64,000 nucleotides of DNA. It comes from Streptomyces sp. NBC_00513 (GTDB lineage Bacteria > Actinomycetota > Actinomycetes > Streptomycetales > Streptomycetaceae). The translations under genes were made by a program, and so were the position numbers. The stretch covers positions 8,184,001-8,248,000 of the forward strand of contig NZ_CP107845.1 in assembly GCF_041431415.1 (NCBI RefSeq), read 5' to 3'. The notes below the pieces were generated by a model. That model did no database searches, was not told where the DNA came from, and saw nothing but the letters and a program-made list of their open reading frames with translations. Positions 28,129-38,277 of this stretch are shown one piece after another; positions within the stretch are counted from its first letter, which is position 1, and the number at the start of each line of letters is the position of its first letter.

Positions 28129-28734
28129 GTGGAGAAGGACGAGATCTGGACATCGGAGGAGTACGGCAGGTCGCACGAGGGTCGGGTCGGGACGCTCCTG
28201 GACGATGGGAGCAGTCCCAAGCCGGTGTACTTCGACTCGAACTCCGGCGGCTTCGGTTGGGAGGTCCGCCACTGGTCCGTCTACGACGGCGGCACCTACC
28301 CGCAGCGCCCGCAGGCGCACACGCTGCGGGGGGAGTGCTCGTGCGGCTGGCGGGGCGAGCCCCACACCGTGGACTGGACGAATGCCGGCGATCTCCCCTT
28401 CCGAGAGCACGGCTGGGAGACAGTCGGGGAGTGCCAGGACGACTGGGAGGGGCACATCACAGCCGTCGCCGCCACCACCGTCCCCCTACCCGCCGACCTG
28501 GAGACCCTCCTCCATGACGTCGCCGACGCGATCGACCGCCTAGGCCAGGACGCACCGACCGCCGCCCTCAAAGCTGCCCGCACTCTGGAACTCATCGCCG
28601 CACGCACTGCCCACGGTCCTGCCCACGACGCCCGAGGACAGGACCCGGAGAAGGTGGCCGCCGCCCTGGGATTGAACATCGACGACTCCCGATCCCTCCT
28701 GGCCCGCTACGGCGGCTGGAACCACTACGGCTGA
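28129..28734 (+). CDS. Conserved hypothetical protein with Cys pair
   Basis: A 201-aa soluble protein from GTG 28129 (EKDEIWTSEEYGRSHEGRVG). The N-terminal half has FGWEVRHWSVYDGG and a RGECSCGWRGEPH segment (CSC plus a later GEC, possible metal site). The C-terminal half is helical (PADLETLLHDVADAIDRLG; LKAARTLELIAARTA) and ends with a small HTH-like stretch. Proteins of this architecture are frequent in Streptomyces; function unknown. Confidence 0.75.
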   Translation: MEKDEIWTSEEYGRSHEGRVGTLLDDGSSPKPVYFDSNSGGFGWEVRHWSVYDGGTYPQRPQAHTLRGECSCGWRGEPHTVDWTNAGDLPFREHGWETVGECQDDWEGHITAVAATTVPLPADLETLLHDVADAIDRLGQDAPTAALKAARTLELIAARTAHGPAHDARGQDPEKVAAALGLNIDDSRSLLARYGGWNHYG

Positions 28735-28841
28735 CCACTCGCGCCTGCGGCGAGTGGTCCGAGTGCGCGCGCCCCGACGGGCTGTTGTCCCTTGATCCCG
28801 GAGCGGGAGCGACCCGGCCGCCTCACCGCTGCCGACGGCGA

Positions 28842-28908
28842 CGGTCAGGCCGACATAGGCACGACGGTGTGAATGGATTCTCCCGCGACCGCCGTGGCCC
28901 TCTTCTGA
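28842..28908 (+). pseudogene. C-terminal relic of a second PCMT-type methyltransferase
   Basis: The frame reads IGTTV, a TGA where Trp stands in the intact gene, then MDSPATAVALF and stop. The intact methyltransferase at 23701 ends NTTVWVDSPAIAVAAF, so these ~22 residues align without gaps. Everything upstream is lost. It shows that another copy of this gene once lay here. Confidence 0.55.
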
Positions 28909-29020
28909 CCTGCTGGAGGTGGGACCTGGTCGAGCCGGGGTTCGGCGATGCCGTCCCGGGTCTCCGATTCCTGAACTGTTCCGTCCGACCGAACTGACAG
29001 CTCCTGGGCCGCTTCGCGTG

Positions 29021-31581
29021 TTATTCGTCGAAGGTCACTTGGCACGGTTGCCACGGTGGTGTGGGTGTCCCGTCGGCGTCCAGTCCGTTCGGCCACAGTT
29101 CGTTGACCGAGACGGGTTGCTCGGTGAGGGTTGCGGCGTGGCCGGAGTCGGCGAGGTGGCGCGCCTGACGCAGCGCGCCTTCCATGTCGCCGGCCGCGTG
29201 TCGGAGCCGGACCAGGTGTATGCGGGCGTCAAGGTGGCCGGCACCGGCGGCCTTCCGTGCGGCTGCCTCCGCCTTCTCGGGGTCGCCTGTCATCTGCCAC
29301 AGCCGAATCAGGGCGCCCCAGGCATCGGGGTGTTCGCTCTCTTCGAGTCGTCTGGCACAGTCCTCGACCGCGTCCCGATCGCCGGCCCGCGCCCGCAGGA
29401 GTGCCAGGCTGAGCCAGGCGTCCGGCATGCCGAGGTCGGCGGACTGCTGGGCGGCGGCTTGCGCGCCCGGCAAGTCGCCGGCTTCGTGCCTCAGCGCGGT
29501 CAGTGAGCTGTGTGCGGCCAGGTTGCCAAGCCCGGCGGAGCGCTGCATGGAGTCTTCCGCACCTGTAATGTCTCCGGCCGCGGCCTGCAACTGAGCAAGC
29601 AGGGCCCAGGAGCCGAACTCTCCGGCCTCCGCGCCAAGGCGCGCGAACCGCTCCGCCTGCTCAAGCTGTCCCAGTCCCTGGCACAAGAAGACCAACCCGG
29701 ACCAGGCCATGGGGTATCCGGCGTCAGTGGATCGCCGCGCGTACTCTTCCGCGCCCTCCCAGTCGCCGACGATCCCTCTGTAGGTCGCCAGGGACGACCA
29801 GATACCAACGTCGTGAGCTTCCGCGATCCGCGCTGATTTCTCGGCGCCCTGTCGGTCACCCACCCGTTCCTGCAAGGTCGCCAGATGCGACCATGCCATC
29901 GCGGCTCCGGCCTCAGCGGCACACCGCATGAAATGCAGAGCCCCGGCAAGGTCTCCGGCTTCCTCTCGGATCCAGGAAGCGAGCGTCCAGGCATGCACTT
30001 CGCCGGCCTCCGCGGCGCGGAGCGCCAGCCGCTCCGCGCCCTCCCAGTCACGAGCCCGCCGCAGGCATTGAGCCATCTCCATCAAGGCGGTGGTGTCTCC
30101 GGAACGGGCCGCCTTCCCGCGCAGGGCATCGGCCCATTGCAGGCGGTGCCGCTGTTCTGCGGCCACGGCGAGGTTCCTCAGGTCCTCGGGTCGGGTGAGG
30201 AAGATGTTGGCCGCGGCCCAGAACGAGGCCGGCGGACAGAGCGAGCCGCGCGCGAGACGTCCGTGCTGTTCGAGGTAGTCGGCGAGCCGCATCAGCGGCC
30301 CTGCCGGAGCAGTGAGTCCAGGAGCGGTTGCTGTGTCGGGAGCGGCGCTGTCCGGACGACGCACCGGCCTGAGGGCGCTTTCGTAGAGCGGGGGTTGATG
30401 TCCGTGGACGCTTCGGGCGAGCTCCGTGTAAGCGTGCGCGGGCCAATCGTCACCGAGGCGGTCGTAGTCGTGATCGCTGAGGTAGTCGACCGCCGCTTCG
30501 GTGAGGAAGCTCTGGGGGAGGCGGAGCCCGACACCCAGACGCCGGGCGTCCATCGCGGCCTCCAGCAGCGCCCGGACCGCGGGAGTGCCGTTGTCGTACC
30601 GGCGCTGCAACTCGGTTGCCCCGGCGAGTTCCTGGGCGAGACGCCCGTGAGCCTTGGCTCGGCCCAGAGCGTCCTCCAGAAGTGCATCGCCGCCCTGGGC
30701 GAGGGCCGCCGTGACGGACAAGGCTTCCTCGTCGAAGGTGTCGGGAACCGCGAGGATGCGCCCCGCGAGGATCTCGCGGACGCGACTGTGCAGGTCTGGC
30801 AGGCCGGGGATGGGCAGGGCCGCGTACTTGTCGGCGAACTCGTTCCACAGGGTGCCCAGGACCAGGACCGGACCGCGGCCGGGATCGGTGAGCAGCGTGT
30901 GCAGCGCCGCGGCGATCCGTTCGCCTGATCGTGAGTCGTCGAAGTAGTTCTGGGCCTCGTTGAGCCAGACCACCGTGCGCGGGCTGACCTGGTGGAGGCC
31001 TTCGAGGGCAGCGTCTGCGCGGGTCGGATCGAAGGGATGCCACAGACGCCAGCCGTGCGCGTCGAGGGGTTGGACCGCTTCCCAACAGGCGCGAGTCTTG
31101 CCCGTGGAGGACGACCCGACCAGGACGAGCATCCGACTTCCGCCGCCCGCTGCTTCGCGGACGACGTCGGCGAGGACCTGATCGTGGGCGCGCGGCACAT
31201 ACCCCGAAAGAACCTGACTCCGGCTCGCATCCGTGGCGGTCGAACCGGTTCCGGCCGGGTGGACCTCCAAGTCGTGGGGATCCCAGCCACCGATCGGCCT
31301 CCCGAGGCCCCCGCCCCTGCTGGTGCTCTACCCGCTGCGATTCGGTGCAGAGCCAGCAGCTCCTGCTCCGGCAGGCGCAGAGCCCTGGCCAAGGCAGCGA
31401 CTGTCGCTGCAGTCGGCATAGGACCGTTGACGCTCAGAGCCCGCGAGGTTGTCGTATGTCCCAGTCCTGACCGAGTTTCGAGCTGCTTCATGCTCAGTCC
31501 GGCCGCCGCCCGGCCGTCAGCCAGCCTTGCGCGAAGCCGGCCCAGCGCCTCCTTCCGGTCGCCCGCCTCAATGTCTGCCAC
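29021..31581 (-). pseudogene. HTH-STAND-TPR regulator, frameshifted after the HTH
   Basis: From GTG 31581 the first frame encodes an XRE HTH (LRARLADGRAAAGLSMKQLE, SGLGHTTTSRALS, TAATVAALARALRLPEQELL). At about 31290 the protein continues in the -1 frame (RPIGGWDPHDLEVHPAGT) with a P-loop (VLVGSSSTGKTRACWE), TVVWLNEAQNYFDD as the probable Walker B region, and more than ten Sel1/TPR-like repeats (typified by GDREGAExxARR). The shift is next to a GGGGCGGGGG run, so a 1-bp indel is likely. Either the gene is broken, or translation restarts in the second frame and yields a protein without DNA-binding domain. Confidence 0.75.
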
Positions 31582-31694
31582 CGCGCCCCACCCTCGTGTT
31601 CGCCGGTGTTCATCTTCGTACGGGCGAACCACGGCGAACACCTATTCCGGGACTTTGGTCAGGTCAACGCACCTCTTCGACCTGGGAGTCCCCC

Positions 31695-31895
31695 TTGAAC
31701 CAGCTCACCGTCGTCCTGCTTGCTGCCGCCTGCGTCTTCCTCTTCGCGCTCATGGCTGCCGCTGCGGCAGGCTTGCTCGCGCGGCTCGACGGAGCCACAT
31801 ACCCCGCCACGCTGACCCGGGCAGCAGCGACGTTTACCGCGGTGCTTGGTCTCAGTGCCGCCATCGCGACCGTCCTGGCTCAGCTCCTGTCGTGA
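31695..31895 (+). CDS. Small two-helix membrane protein
   Basis: A 66-aa protein from TTG 31695 with gggag 6 bp upstream. Two membrane segments: LTVVLLAAACVFLFALMAAA and FTAVLGLSAAIATVLAQLLS, joined by a short loop (LARLDGATYPATLTRA). It is divergent from the HTH-STAND-TPR gene, an arrangement seen elsewhere in Streptomyces. Function unknown. Confidence 0.7.
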   Translation: MNQLTVVLLAAACVFLFALMAAAAAGLLARLDGATYPATLTRAAATFTAVLGLSAAIATVLAQLLS

Positions 31896-31953
31896 ACCTG
31901 CCGCACGGGCATCCGGCGACCTGCGGGGGCCGGTCGCCGGCTGATGGCCGTTT

Positions 31954-32663
31954 CTAAGCGGCGGGTTCGTAGACGACGGTCGTGGTGGGGCAGTCCTCGG
32001 CGAGCCCGAGCAACGCCAAGCGCTCGTTTTCATCGACGGCCAGGTCCCAGCGGAGCTTCGTGCCGACCCACGTCGCTGCGTACGTGCAGTGCTAGGAGCC
32101 ATCCGACGGCAGCCACTCCGCCGGGTCCTTGTCGGCCTTGGACCTGTTGGAGGCGGCGGATACGGCGATCAGAGTGTCGGGGCTGTTCTGGTCGTTCGCG
32201 TACGCCTCCCGCCGGGCCGCCGACCACGGCGCCTGCTCGGAGTCGTAGACCTCGGCGAGGGGGACGAAGTGGTCGACGTCGAGCCGGCCCGCGTCCGTCA
32301 CGACGACGTTGTCGTAGGCGGAGCGCCAGGAACCGCCGGTCAGCTTGCAGCCAGCCGCGACAGCAGGAGCCTCGACGGCTTCGGCGAGGATGACCTCCCT
32401 TCGGGTGTCACAGCCGTCCCCGGCATTGAGGCCCTTGTTCCAGTGCTTGTACAGCTCCCGCTTGTAGCCCTCGCGGTGCTCGACGGCCACGGGGAGCCGG
32501 TCGATCGCCTCGAACAGCGGCAGCGGAGCACGCACCCCGGACGGACCGGCTACGCCGGCGCCGCCGTGGCGGCGGGGGCGGAGTGCGCGGCCGGAGCCGC
32601 GAGGACGGGAAGGGCGCAGAGGGCGAGCGCGGGCAGACCGCGCAGCATCAGGTTCTTGATCAC
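31954..32663 (-). pseudogene. Secreted HNH-family nuclease, inactivated
   Basis: GTG 32663 begins IKNLMLRGLPALALCALPVL, a signal peptide cleaved near AHSA. The mature domain follows in another frame (RAPLPLFEAIDRLPV), so there is a frameshift near 32560. The core has GCDTRREVIL and LDVDHFVPLAEVYDS, the HNH-type DxDH-xPL motif of the GmrSD/DUF1524-like secreted nucleases. A TAG at 32092-32094 replaces a Tyr codon, after which the frame continues HCTYAATWVGTKLRWDLAVD to the natural end. Two lesions make it a pseudogene. Confidence 0.85.
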
Positions 32664-32896
32664 ACAGATGGATCTAGCGGGTCCGGCACCAGTCCCGACA
32701 GGTTCTCGGCGTTCAACTCACTCGTGCGGGCGCCCGGATTCACTGCAGAAACGAGCCTGCGCCCTCACGCCTGCCGGGGCTACCCCCGGACCCTGCGGCA
32801 TCAGGTCCGAGAGCGGCGCCGGTGGGCTCCGATGGACGGGGTGCCTCGGCGACGCAGTCGTGGACGAAATGATCGCGGGTAGGGGAAAATTCAGCG
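32664..32896. other. Divergent intergenic region
   Basis: 233 bp between the dead nuclease gene and the 952-aa gene. The segment just before 32897 (gtaggggaaaattcagcg) is AT-richer and supplies the ribosome binding site. Confidence 0.4.
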
Positions 32897-35755
32897 ATGA
32901 ACAGCAAGTGGCCGCGCTCATGGGGTGAGGACAGCGGCAGGGGCGACGGGAAGACCACTGGTGCGCCGGTTCCGGGGGATCGCGGGATCTCGGCGGGTGC
33001 CGAGGTGGGGGTGGGCATCACAGGAAACGGGAACCAGTTGACCGTCGATGGTGATGTTGTCAGCGGCGACAAGCACGAGATCAGCACGACGACGGAGTAC
33101 CACTATCACGCTTCCGTGACTGCGGCGGCCGGGACGTCCTCGACCGTGCTCCCGTCCCGTGTTGATCGGCAGGAGCAGGCGGAGCTGATTCTCGTCGGGC
33201 CGCTGAACACTCATGTGCTCGCGCCCCTTCTCCGCAGGGCTGACACCGTTCTGTCGACAGACCCCGAGCAGGCCGCCCGTCTCTATGGAGAAATTGCCTC
33301 CAGCCTCCATGCCACCGGTTTCCACGGGCACGCAGCCGTGATGCAGCGCAAGCAGATGGCAGCCTTGCAAGCCGCTGGCCACATCGTCGCCGCCGTGGAG
33401 ATGGCAGGCAGTCTCGCGGTCGCTTCCCTGCGAGCCGGAGATCACGACCAAGCGTGGTCCTTGGCCAGAGACATCCCGAGGCTGGCGTTCAAGAGCACCG
33501 AAGCCGGGGAACCGCGAGCAGACAGAGCAGAGCGGATCGCGAAACTGCTGCAGGCCGCCGCAGAAAGCCTGCTCCACCCGCTGGGCGACTTGGAAAGCCT
33601 TCGTGAGGTCCTCTCAGGCACTTCTGCCGAGCAGGACCCCGAGTACCGTCCCGTACTCATCCTCCTGCTCGCCGAACAGGCACTGGCCTTCAACCCAGCC
33701 TCGGTCCATGAACTCGACGCGCTCGTATCGGAAGCCATCAATACCCTGGACAACGGAGGCGACGACGCGGACCACATACTGCTCCGGCTTCGCCTGATAC
33801 GCGCTCACTACGACCCCTCCGCACGACGCGCACTGCACCAGCAGGCGCGCCGTCACCACATGACGGGCCGACCCGCGGCGATGGTCTTCGCACGGGAGGG
33901 ACGCCGGCTCGCCGAAGAAGGGGAAGCCGACGCCGCCGTCGAGGCGTACCGCGATGCCGTCGATGCGGGCATCCGAGCCGACCTGACACAGGACGCTGCG
34001 GACTGGCTGTACAGCATCAGGAGCATCAACGTCTCGTACGGCCCGTTGGCGGGCGACATCGACGACGAGCATCGACTCGCGCAGGCACTCCGTGCGACTG
34101 GCACGGGTCGCCTTCTCGTCCGGGCCCGCCAGCCCCGTGAGCAGGCTCTGTCCGCACTTGTGCGGGAAAAGCCTCGCGAAGCCATCACCGCCGCGCAACG
34201 TTGGCTCGTTGACACCGTGGTGACAGGGGACTGGACAGGAGAACTCGAAGCACTGCGATTCCTTGCCGACCTGTACCAGGACAACACCGAGACCGGGCTG
34301 GCGGCGGACTACTACCAGCGAGCGGGAGAGGCGGAACGAGCCAAGAAGCTCGCTGCCGCCTCCGGCGACACGCTGCTTCCTCTCGGGCCGCTCCAAGGCG
34401 TGCCGTGGCGGGTCTCCCGGGCGCGAGCAGCACAGCTGGAAGCACAGGCAGACCTCCTGGATGACGATGCCGCCACCGCTCTCCTCGGTGAACTCATCGA
34501 CATGGCTCAGCAGCTACTGTCCGGAGACCTGGCTGACTCGCCTCTCCGACACCTCCTGCACCAAGTCCTCAGGAGCGCCTGCACCCTCGCCCCGCGGGGG
34601 ACGGCCGAGCAGGCCGGTCAGGTGCTCACCGACCTCGTCGATTCAAAACGGACTCATCGAGGCGCAACCTGGTTCGCCATCGCGGACCGGCACCCGAGCC
34701 TCGCCCTCCAGGCCGTCACCAAGCTGCTCGACGAAGCTGAGCAAGGTTCATATGACGCCTGGGAGTCACTCGGCGAGAGGCGGTGGATTCAGATCCTCAT
34801 CTCCCCATCATCCCCGCTGACGGCAGCCGAGCAGGCAGCCTGCCAAACGCGGCTCGCCGCCCTCGCCAACCTCGCCGACGACAACAAGTACCCGGCCGCC
34901 CTCGCCCTGAGCCAGGCGGTCCCCGACCACCCCACCGTGCGGACCGCCGCCCTGGAGGCCCTGAACCGCATCCTGTCCCGACCCGCGCCCGACCCGCACA
35001 ACACCACCATCGGCGATCAGCTGGCGAACGACGCACTTCTGGTCTGCCAGCTCGACGAACCCAGTCGCCGACGCTGCGCCGCCAGACTCATGGAAATAGC
35101 CTCGGACAGGCGCGAGATCGCTGACGCCCGACGCAGCGCCCTGACCGGCCTCTGTAACCTGATCACAGACTTGCCGCCGGTCGAGAAATCAGCCATCTAC
35201 CGTCAGGCGCAGCCCTTCGTCCTGGGCGAGCAGGATGGAAGTCATCTCGACAGCGAAATGACCGGCACCCCTCACCCACTCAGCGCCGCGCGCATCTCCT
35301 TCGGTACGGCGTCCTTGCGTGGGCCGGCCCTGGAGTTGGCGCATCGAGCCGCGGAACTCGATGAGGAACACCATTGGGTGCGGGAGAACGCCGTCGCATT
35401 GCTCCGTACCGACGTTCCCTCGGACGTCGGTGACGCAGCCCGCGTTCTCGCGTATCTGCCGCCGCAGATCGCGCTCAGTGTCGACCCCGCGCTACTGGTC
35501 ACACACCACAACAGGACCGTCCGTCAGGCCGGTGCCTTCCTCGCCGTTTCCCACGCGAGTCAGCACCCCCGAACGATCCGCCGACTCGCTGAAGACAATG
35601 ACCACACCGTCCGCCGCACATTGGCCGAGGTCGCCGAGCTTCGAAAGAAGGAAGGACCTGTCGATCCGGTGGTACCGGAAGTGCTGGAGCGGCTCGCCGA
35701 CGATGTCCGCGCCAGCGTGCGACACGCGGCCCTCGCCGCCGCCAGAGCATCCTGA
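32897..35755 (+). CDS. 952-aa TPR/HEAT-like repeat protein with an N-terminal Gly-Asn-Gln motif
   Basis: Large soluble protein (MNSKWPRSWGEDSGRGDGKT). Residues ~30-65 are a low-complexity segment with GVGITGNGNQLTVDGDVVSG. The rest is helical: TPR-like repeats in the middle (ADAAVEAYRDAVDAG; ETGLAADYYQRAGEAERA) and HEAT-like repeats at the end (VRQAGAFLAVSHASQHPRTI; VRASVRHAALAAARA). No P-loop or protease motif is visible. The Gly-Asn-Gln segment recurs in the small membrane protein at 36042. Such short motifs next to repeat domains appear in actinobacterial conflict-type proteins, so a sensor or scaffold role is conceivable. Confidence 0.8.
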   Translation: MNSKWPRSWGEDSGRGDGKTTGAPVPGDRGISAGAEVGVGITGNGNQLTVDGDVVSGDKHEISTTTEYHYHASVTAAAGTSSTVLPSRVDRQEQAELILVGPLNTHVLAPLLRRADTVLSTDPEQAARLYGEIASSLHATGFHGHAAVMQRKQMAALQAAGHIVAAVEMAGSLAVASLRAGDHDQAWSLARDIPRLAFKSTEAGEPRADRAERIAKLLQAAAESLLHPLGDLESLREVLSGTSAEQDPEYRPVLILLLAEQALAFNPASVHELDALVSEAINTLDNGGDDADHILLRLRLIRAHYDPSARRALHQQARRHHMTGRPAAMVFAREGRRLAEEGEADAAVEAYRDAVDAGIRADLTQDAADWLYSIRSINVSYGPLAGDIDDEHRLAQALRATGTGRLLVRARQPREQALSALVREKPREAITAAQRWLVDTVVTGDWTGELEALRFLADLYQDNTETGLAADYYQRAGEAERAKKLAAASGDTLLPLGPLQGVPWRVSRARAAQLEAQADLLDDDAATALLGELIDMAQQLLSGDLADSPLRHLLHQVLRSACTLAPRGTAEQAGQVLTDLVDSKRTHRGATWFAIADRHPSLALQAVTKLLDEAEQGSYDAWESLGERRWIQILISPSSPLTAAEQAACQTRLAALANLADDNKYPAALALSQAVPDHPTVRTAALEALNRILSRPAPDPHNTTIGDQLANDALLVCQLDEPSRRRCAARLMEIASDRREIADARRSALTGLCNLITDLPPVEKSAIYRQAQPFVLGEQDGSHLDSEMTGTPHPLSAARISFGTASLRGPALELAHRAAELDEEHHWVRENAVALLRTDVPSDVGDAARVLAYLPPQIALSVDPALLVTHHNRTVRQAGAFLAVSHASQHPRTIRRLAEDNDHTVRRTLAEVAELRKKEGPVDPVVPEVLERLADDVRASVRHAALAAARAS

Positions 35756-36041
35756 AGGACCTTGTCGTCGCGGGCCAATAAGGGCGTCGGTCTCGTGCAA
35801 GGAGGTGGATACCCGCTGGTCTTGGACCCGGTAGGCCGCGGCAACACGTACGGCATCAGGCGGTCGTGCGGGACGATGCCGCGGCTCACTCACTTACGCC
35901 GCGTCGCCGTGCTCGGAGCGGGCTCGCTCATCCCACCCCATGGCGTTGGTGCTGCCCGTCTCAACTTCCCCGGAACGGATCGACCCATGGGCCGTATCGT
36001 TCACGTGTGGTGTCTGGGTCAGGTGCGTGAGGAGTAGTCCG
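35756..36041. other. Intergenic
   Basis: 286 bp; no gene recognised. gaggagtag at 36029-36037 may be the ribosome binding site of the next gene. Confidence 0.4.
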
Positions 36042-36464
36042 ATGGCTGTTTCAAGGGTAATGCGACGCGTGTACATCGCGGTCGCGGCGGTGTCGGCGGC
36101 CGCAGTCGTGGGCTTGATCCTTGCGGTTGTGCTGGTGGATCTGGACACCGCTGACCGCGTGGCCAGCATCATCGGGGCCATGATCGCTGCGATTTCCCTT
36201 GCCGTATCCATGTACACGTTGAACCGGCCGACTGGCGTTGCCGTCGCGGGGGCCCGATCGGTGCAAGCCGGCGGCAGCATCAGGCGCGCAGTAACCGGTG
36301 ACAACAACCGTCAGCAGGGTCCGCCTGCCGAACCTCAGCCCCCGGCCGCAGGCCCCAGCCCGAGTGCCACGACAACGGTACCCGGCGTGCCGGGGGAGCG
36401 CGGAGTTGCTGCTGGCGGATCCATCGGTGAGGCGATCACTGGTGATGGGAACCAGCAGACGTGA
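36042..36464 (+). CDS. Small membrane protein with two Gly-Asn-Gln repeats
   Basis: A 140-aa protein with two membrane segments (VYIAVAAVSAAAVVGLILAV and VASIIGAMIAAISLAVSMYT). The cytosolic tail contains AGGSIRRAVTGDNNRQQ and, after a Pro-rich linker, AAGGSIGEAITGDGNQQT at the very end. These resemble the GITGNGNQ segment of the 952-aa protein upstream. ATG 36042 follows gaggag. The shared motif suggests that the two proteins interact or belong to the same signalling module. Confidence 0.75.
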   Translation: MAVSRVMRRVYIAVAAVSAAAVVGLILAVVLVDLDTADRVASIIGAMIAAISLAVSMYTLNRPTGVAVAGARSVQAGGSIRRAVTGDNNRQQGPPAEPQPPAAGPSPSATTTVPGVPGERGVAAGGSIGEAITGDGNQQT

Positions 36465-37113
36465 TCTGGTTCTTCGCTAGGCGGTTCGAGCAGCTGCAGC
36501 ACCTTCGTGGGTACAGGCCGCTGATCCAGGACCCCTGAGCTGCGCTCGTCAGCCGTGAGGTCAAGTACGAGCTGTGGATACAGAACTGCGGATGCGGGCC
36601 GTGGGGACAAAGTGGCCACGGTGTCGGCGGCATGCGCCGTCCGTATCCGCTCGAAGGATCCTGATGAGGACGTGTTCGATCAGTCCCATCCGCTGAGGCC
36701 GGACTGGCCGGGGGGACATCCCCTTGCAGTCGCCGGGATTGTGTCGCTTTGGGAGCTTTCTTCTTCGCACCTCTGGCGGTCATTCTGCGGACCACGCTGG
36801 AGGTGGCGCAGGATCCGGCGAGCACGATGATCGTGGCGAGGGCGGCGACGAGTCCGCACCCGATTGACTTGGGGGACGGCCCGGGACCGCTGGCCGCTCC
36901 GGTGCCTGGGCGGGGAAGACGTAGGCGCGGGTCGAAGTGGACGTCGTTTCTCCGGTCGCGCGATGATTTTCCCTGTAGAACGTATGGCACGCTTCAAGCC
37001 GTTCCTGCTGTAGAAGACGTGGCAGCAGCTTGCTTCGTTACGTCAAGTCGCTTGGGACGGCGGGAGGGTTCGATTTGGTCAGGCCTTCCTGCCGGCGCAC
37101 GCGCGGTACTTCC
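36465..37113. other. 650-bp gap with one weak membrane ORF
   Basis: On the minus strand around 36730-36990 a frame contains KSIGCGLVAALATIIVLAGS, a credible membrane segment, followed by a basic stretch. It lacks a good ribosome binding site and a clear end, so I do not call a gene. The remainder shows nothing recognisable. Confidence 0.35.
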
Positions 37114-38277
37114 TCAGGCGGCGCTGGAACGAGGCGGCCGATGCCGGGCAGTGGCCTCAGCGATCAGTATCGCGGCGCGCTCCACCTCGGCGGCAGTGGT
37201 GTTGCGGCCGATGCCCAGGCGTAGGGTGCGGCGGGCCTGGGTGCGGGTGAGGCTGATGGCGGTGAGGACATGAGAGGGGTCGCTGGTGCCGGTGTTGCAG
37301 GCGGATCCGGTGGAGGCGGCAAGTTCGGGGAGGCGGTCGAGGACGTCTGCGGCCTCGGTGTCCGGGAGGGTGAGGCTGAGGGTGCCGGGCAGTCGTTGGG
37401 TGGGGTGCCCATTGATGGTGGCGCCGGGGATCGCGGCGAGGAGTCTGTCCTGGAGGTGGTCGCGCAGGGCGCGAATCTGGGTGAGGGCGGGGGCGGTATC
37501 GCTGGTGATGAGGTGGGCGGCGGCACCGAGGCCCACGATGGCGGGAACATTGAGGGTGCCGGCTCGTAATCCGCGTTCCTGGCCGCCGCCGGTCTGCTGG
37601 GCGGTGAGGAGGGTGCCGCCGCGGACGTAGAGGGCGCCGATGCCTTTGGGTCCGTAGAGTTTGTGGGCGGAGAGCGAGGCGAGGTCGACGCCGAGTTCGT
37701 CGGCGTCGAGGAGCCCGTATCCGGCGCTCTGTGCGGCGTCGGTGTGCAGGAGGATTCCGCGGTGGGCGGTCAGTTGGGAGATGGCGGCGATCCGCTGGAG
37801 GGTGCCGATCTCGTTGTTTGCGTGCATGACGGAGACGAGGACGGTGTTCGGGGTGAGGGCGGCGGCGATGTCCCCGGGCTGGACTCGTCCGTGCTCGTCG
37901 ACGGCGACGCGGGTGGAGGTGTAGCCGTGGTGGTCGACGAGGCGTTGGACGGCGGCGAGGACGGCCTTGTGCTCGATCGTGGTGGTGATGACGTGGCCGC
38001 CGCGGGGGCGTTTGGCGAGGGCGCCGCCGACGATGGCGAGGTGGTTGGCCTCGGTGGCGCCGGAGGTGAAGATGACCTCGATGGGGTTCTTGGCGCCGAT
38101 GAGGTGGGCGACGCGGCGGCGGGCGGTGGCGACGGCCTTGGCCGCTTCCCGGCCGTAGGCGTGGGCACTGTTGGGGTTGCCGTACGCGGTGGTGAGGTAC
38201 GGCAGCATCTCCTCCAGGACGCGGGGGTCGAGTGGGGTGGTGGCCTGGTGGTCGAGGTAGATCGGTCGGTTGGTCAC
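37114..38277 (-). CDS. Cysteine desulfurase (IscS/NifS class V aminotransferase family)
   Basis: A 387-aa PLP enzyme that removes sulfur from cysteine as a persulfide for delivery to acceptors. It opens IYLDHQATTPLDPRVLEEML. The PLP Lys is in SLSAHKLYGPKGIGALYVRG, the conserved aspartate in LLHTDAAQSAG, and the catalytic Cys in ASTGSACNTGTSDPSHVL. GTG 38277 overlaps the TGA of the upstream gene (GTGA) and is preceded by AGGAGAC. It is the last gene of a four-gene operon with no Fe-S scaffold nearby, which suggests a dedicated sulfur-transfer job, as with DndA in DNA phosphorothioation, rather than housekeeping. Confidence 0.93.
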   Translation of the reverse strand: MTNRPIYLDHQATTPLDPRVLEEMLPYLTTAYGNPNSAHAYGREAAKAVATARRRVAHLIGAKNPIEVIFTSGATEANHLAIVGGALAKRPRGGHVITTTIEHKAVLAAVQRLVDHHGYTSTRVAVDEHGRVQPGDIAAALTPNTVLVSVMHANNEIGTLQRIAAISQLTAHRGILLHTDAAQSAGYGLLDADELGVDLASLSAHKLYGPKGIGALYVRGGTLLTAQQTGGGQERGLRAGTLNVPAIVGLGAAAHLITSDTAPALTQIRALRDHLQDRLLAAIPGATINGHPTQRLPGTLSLTLPDTEAADVLDRLPELAASTGSACNTGTSDPSHVLTAISLTRTQARRTLRLGIGRNTTAAEVERAAILIAEATARHRPPRSSAA

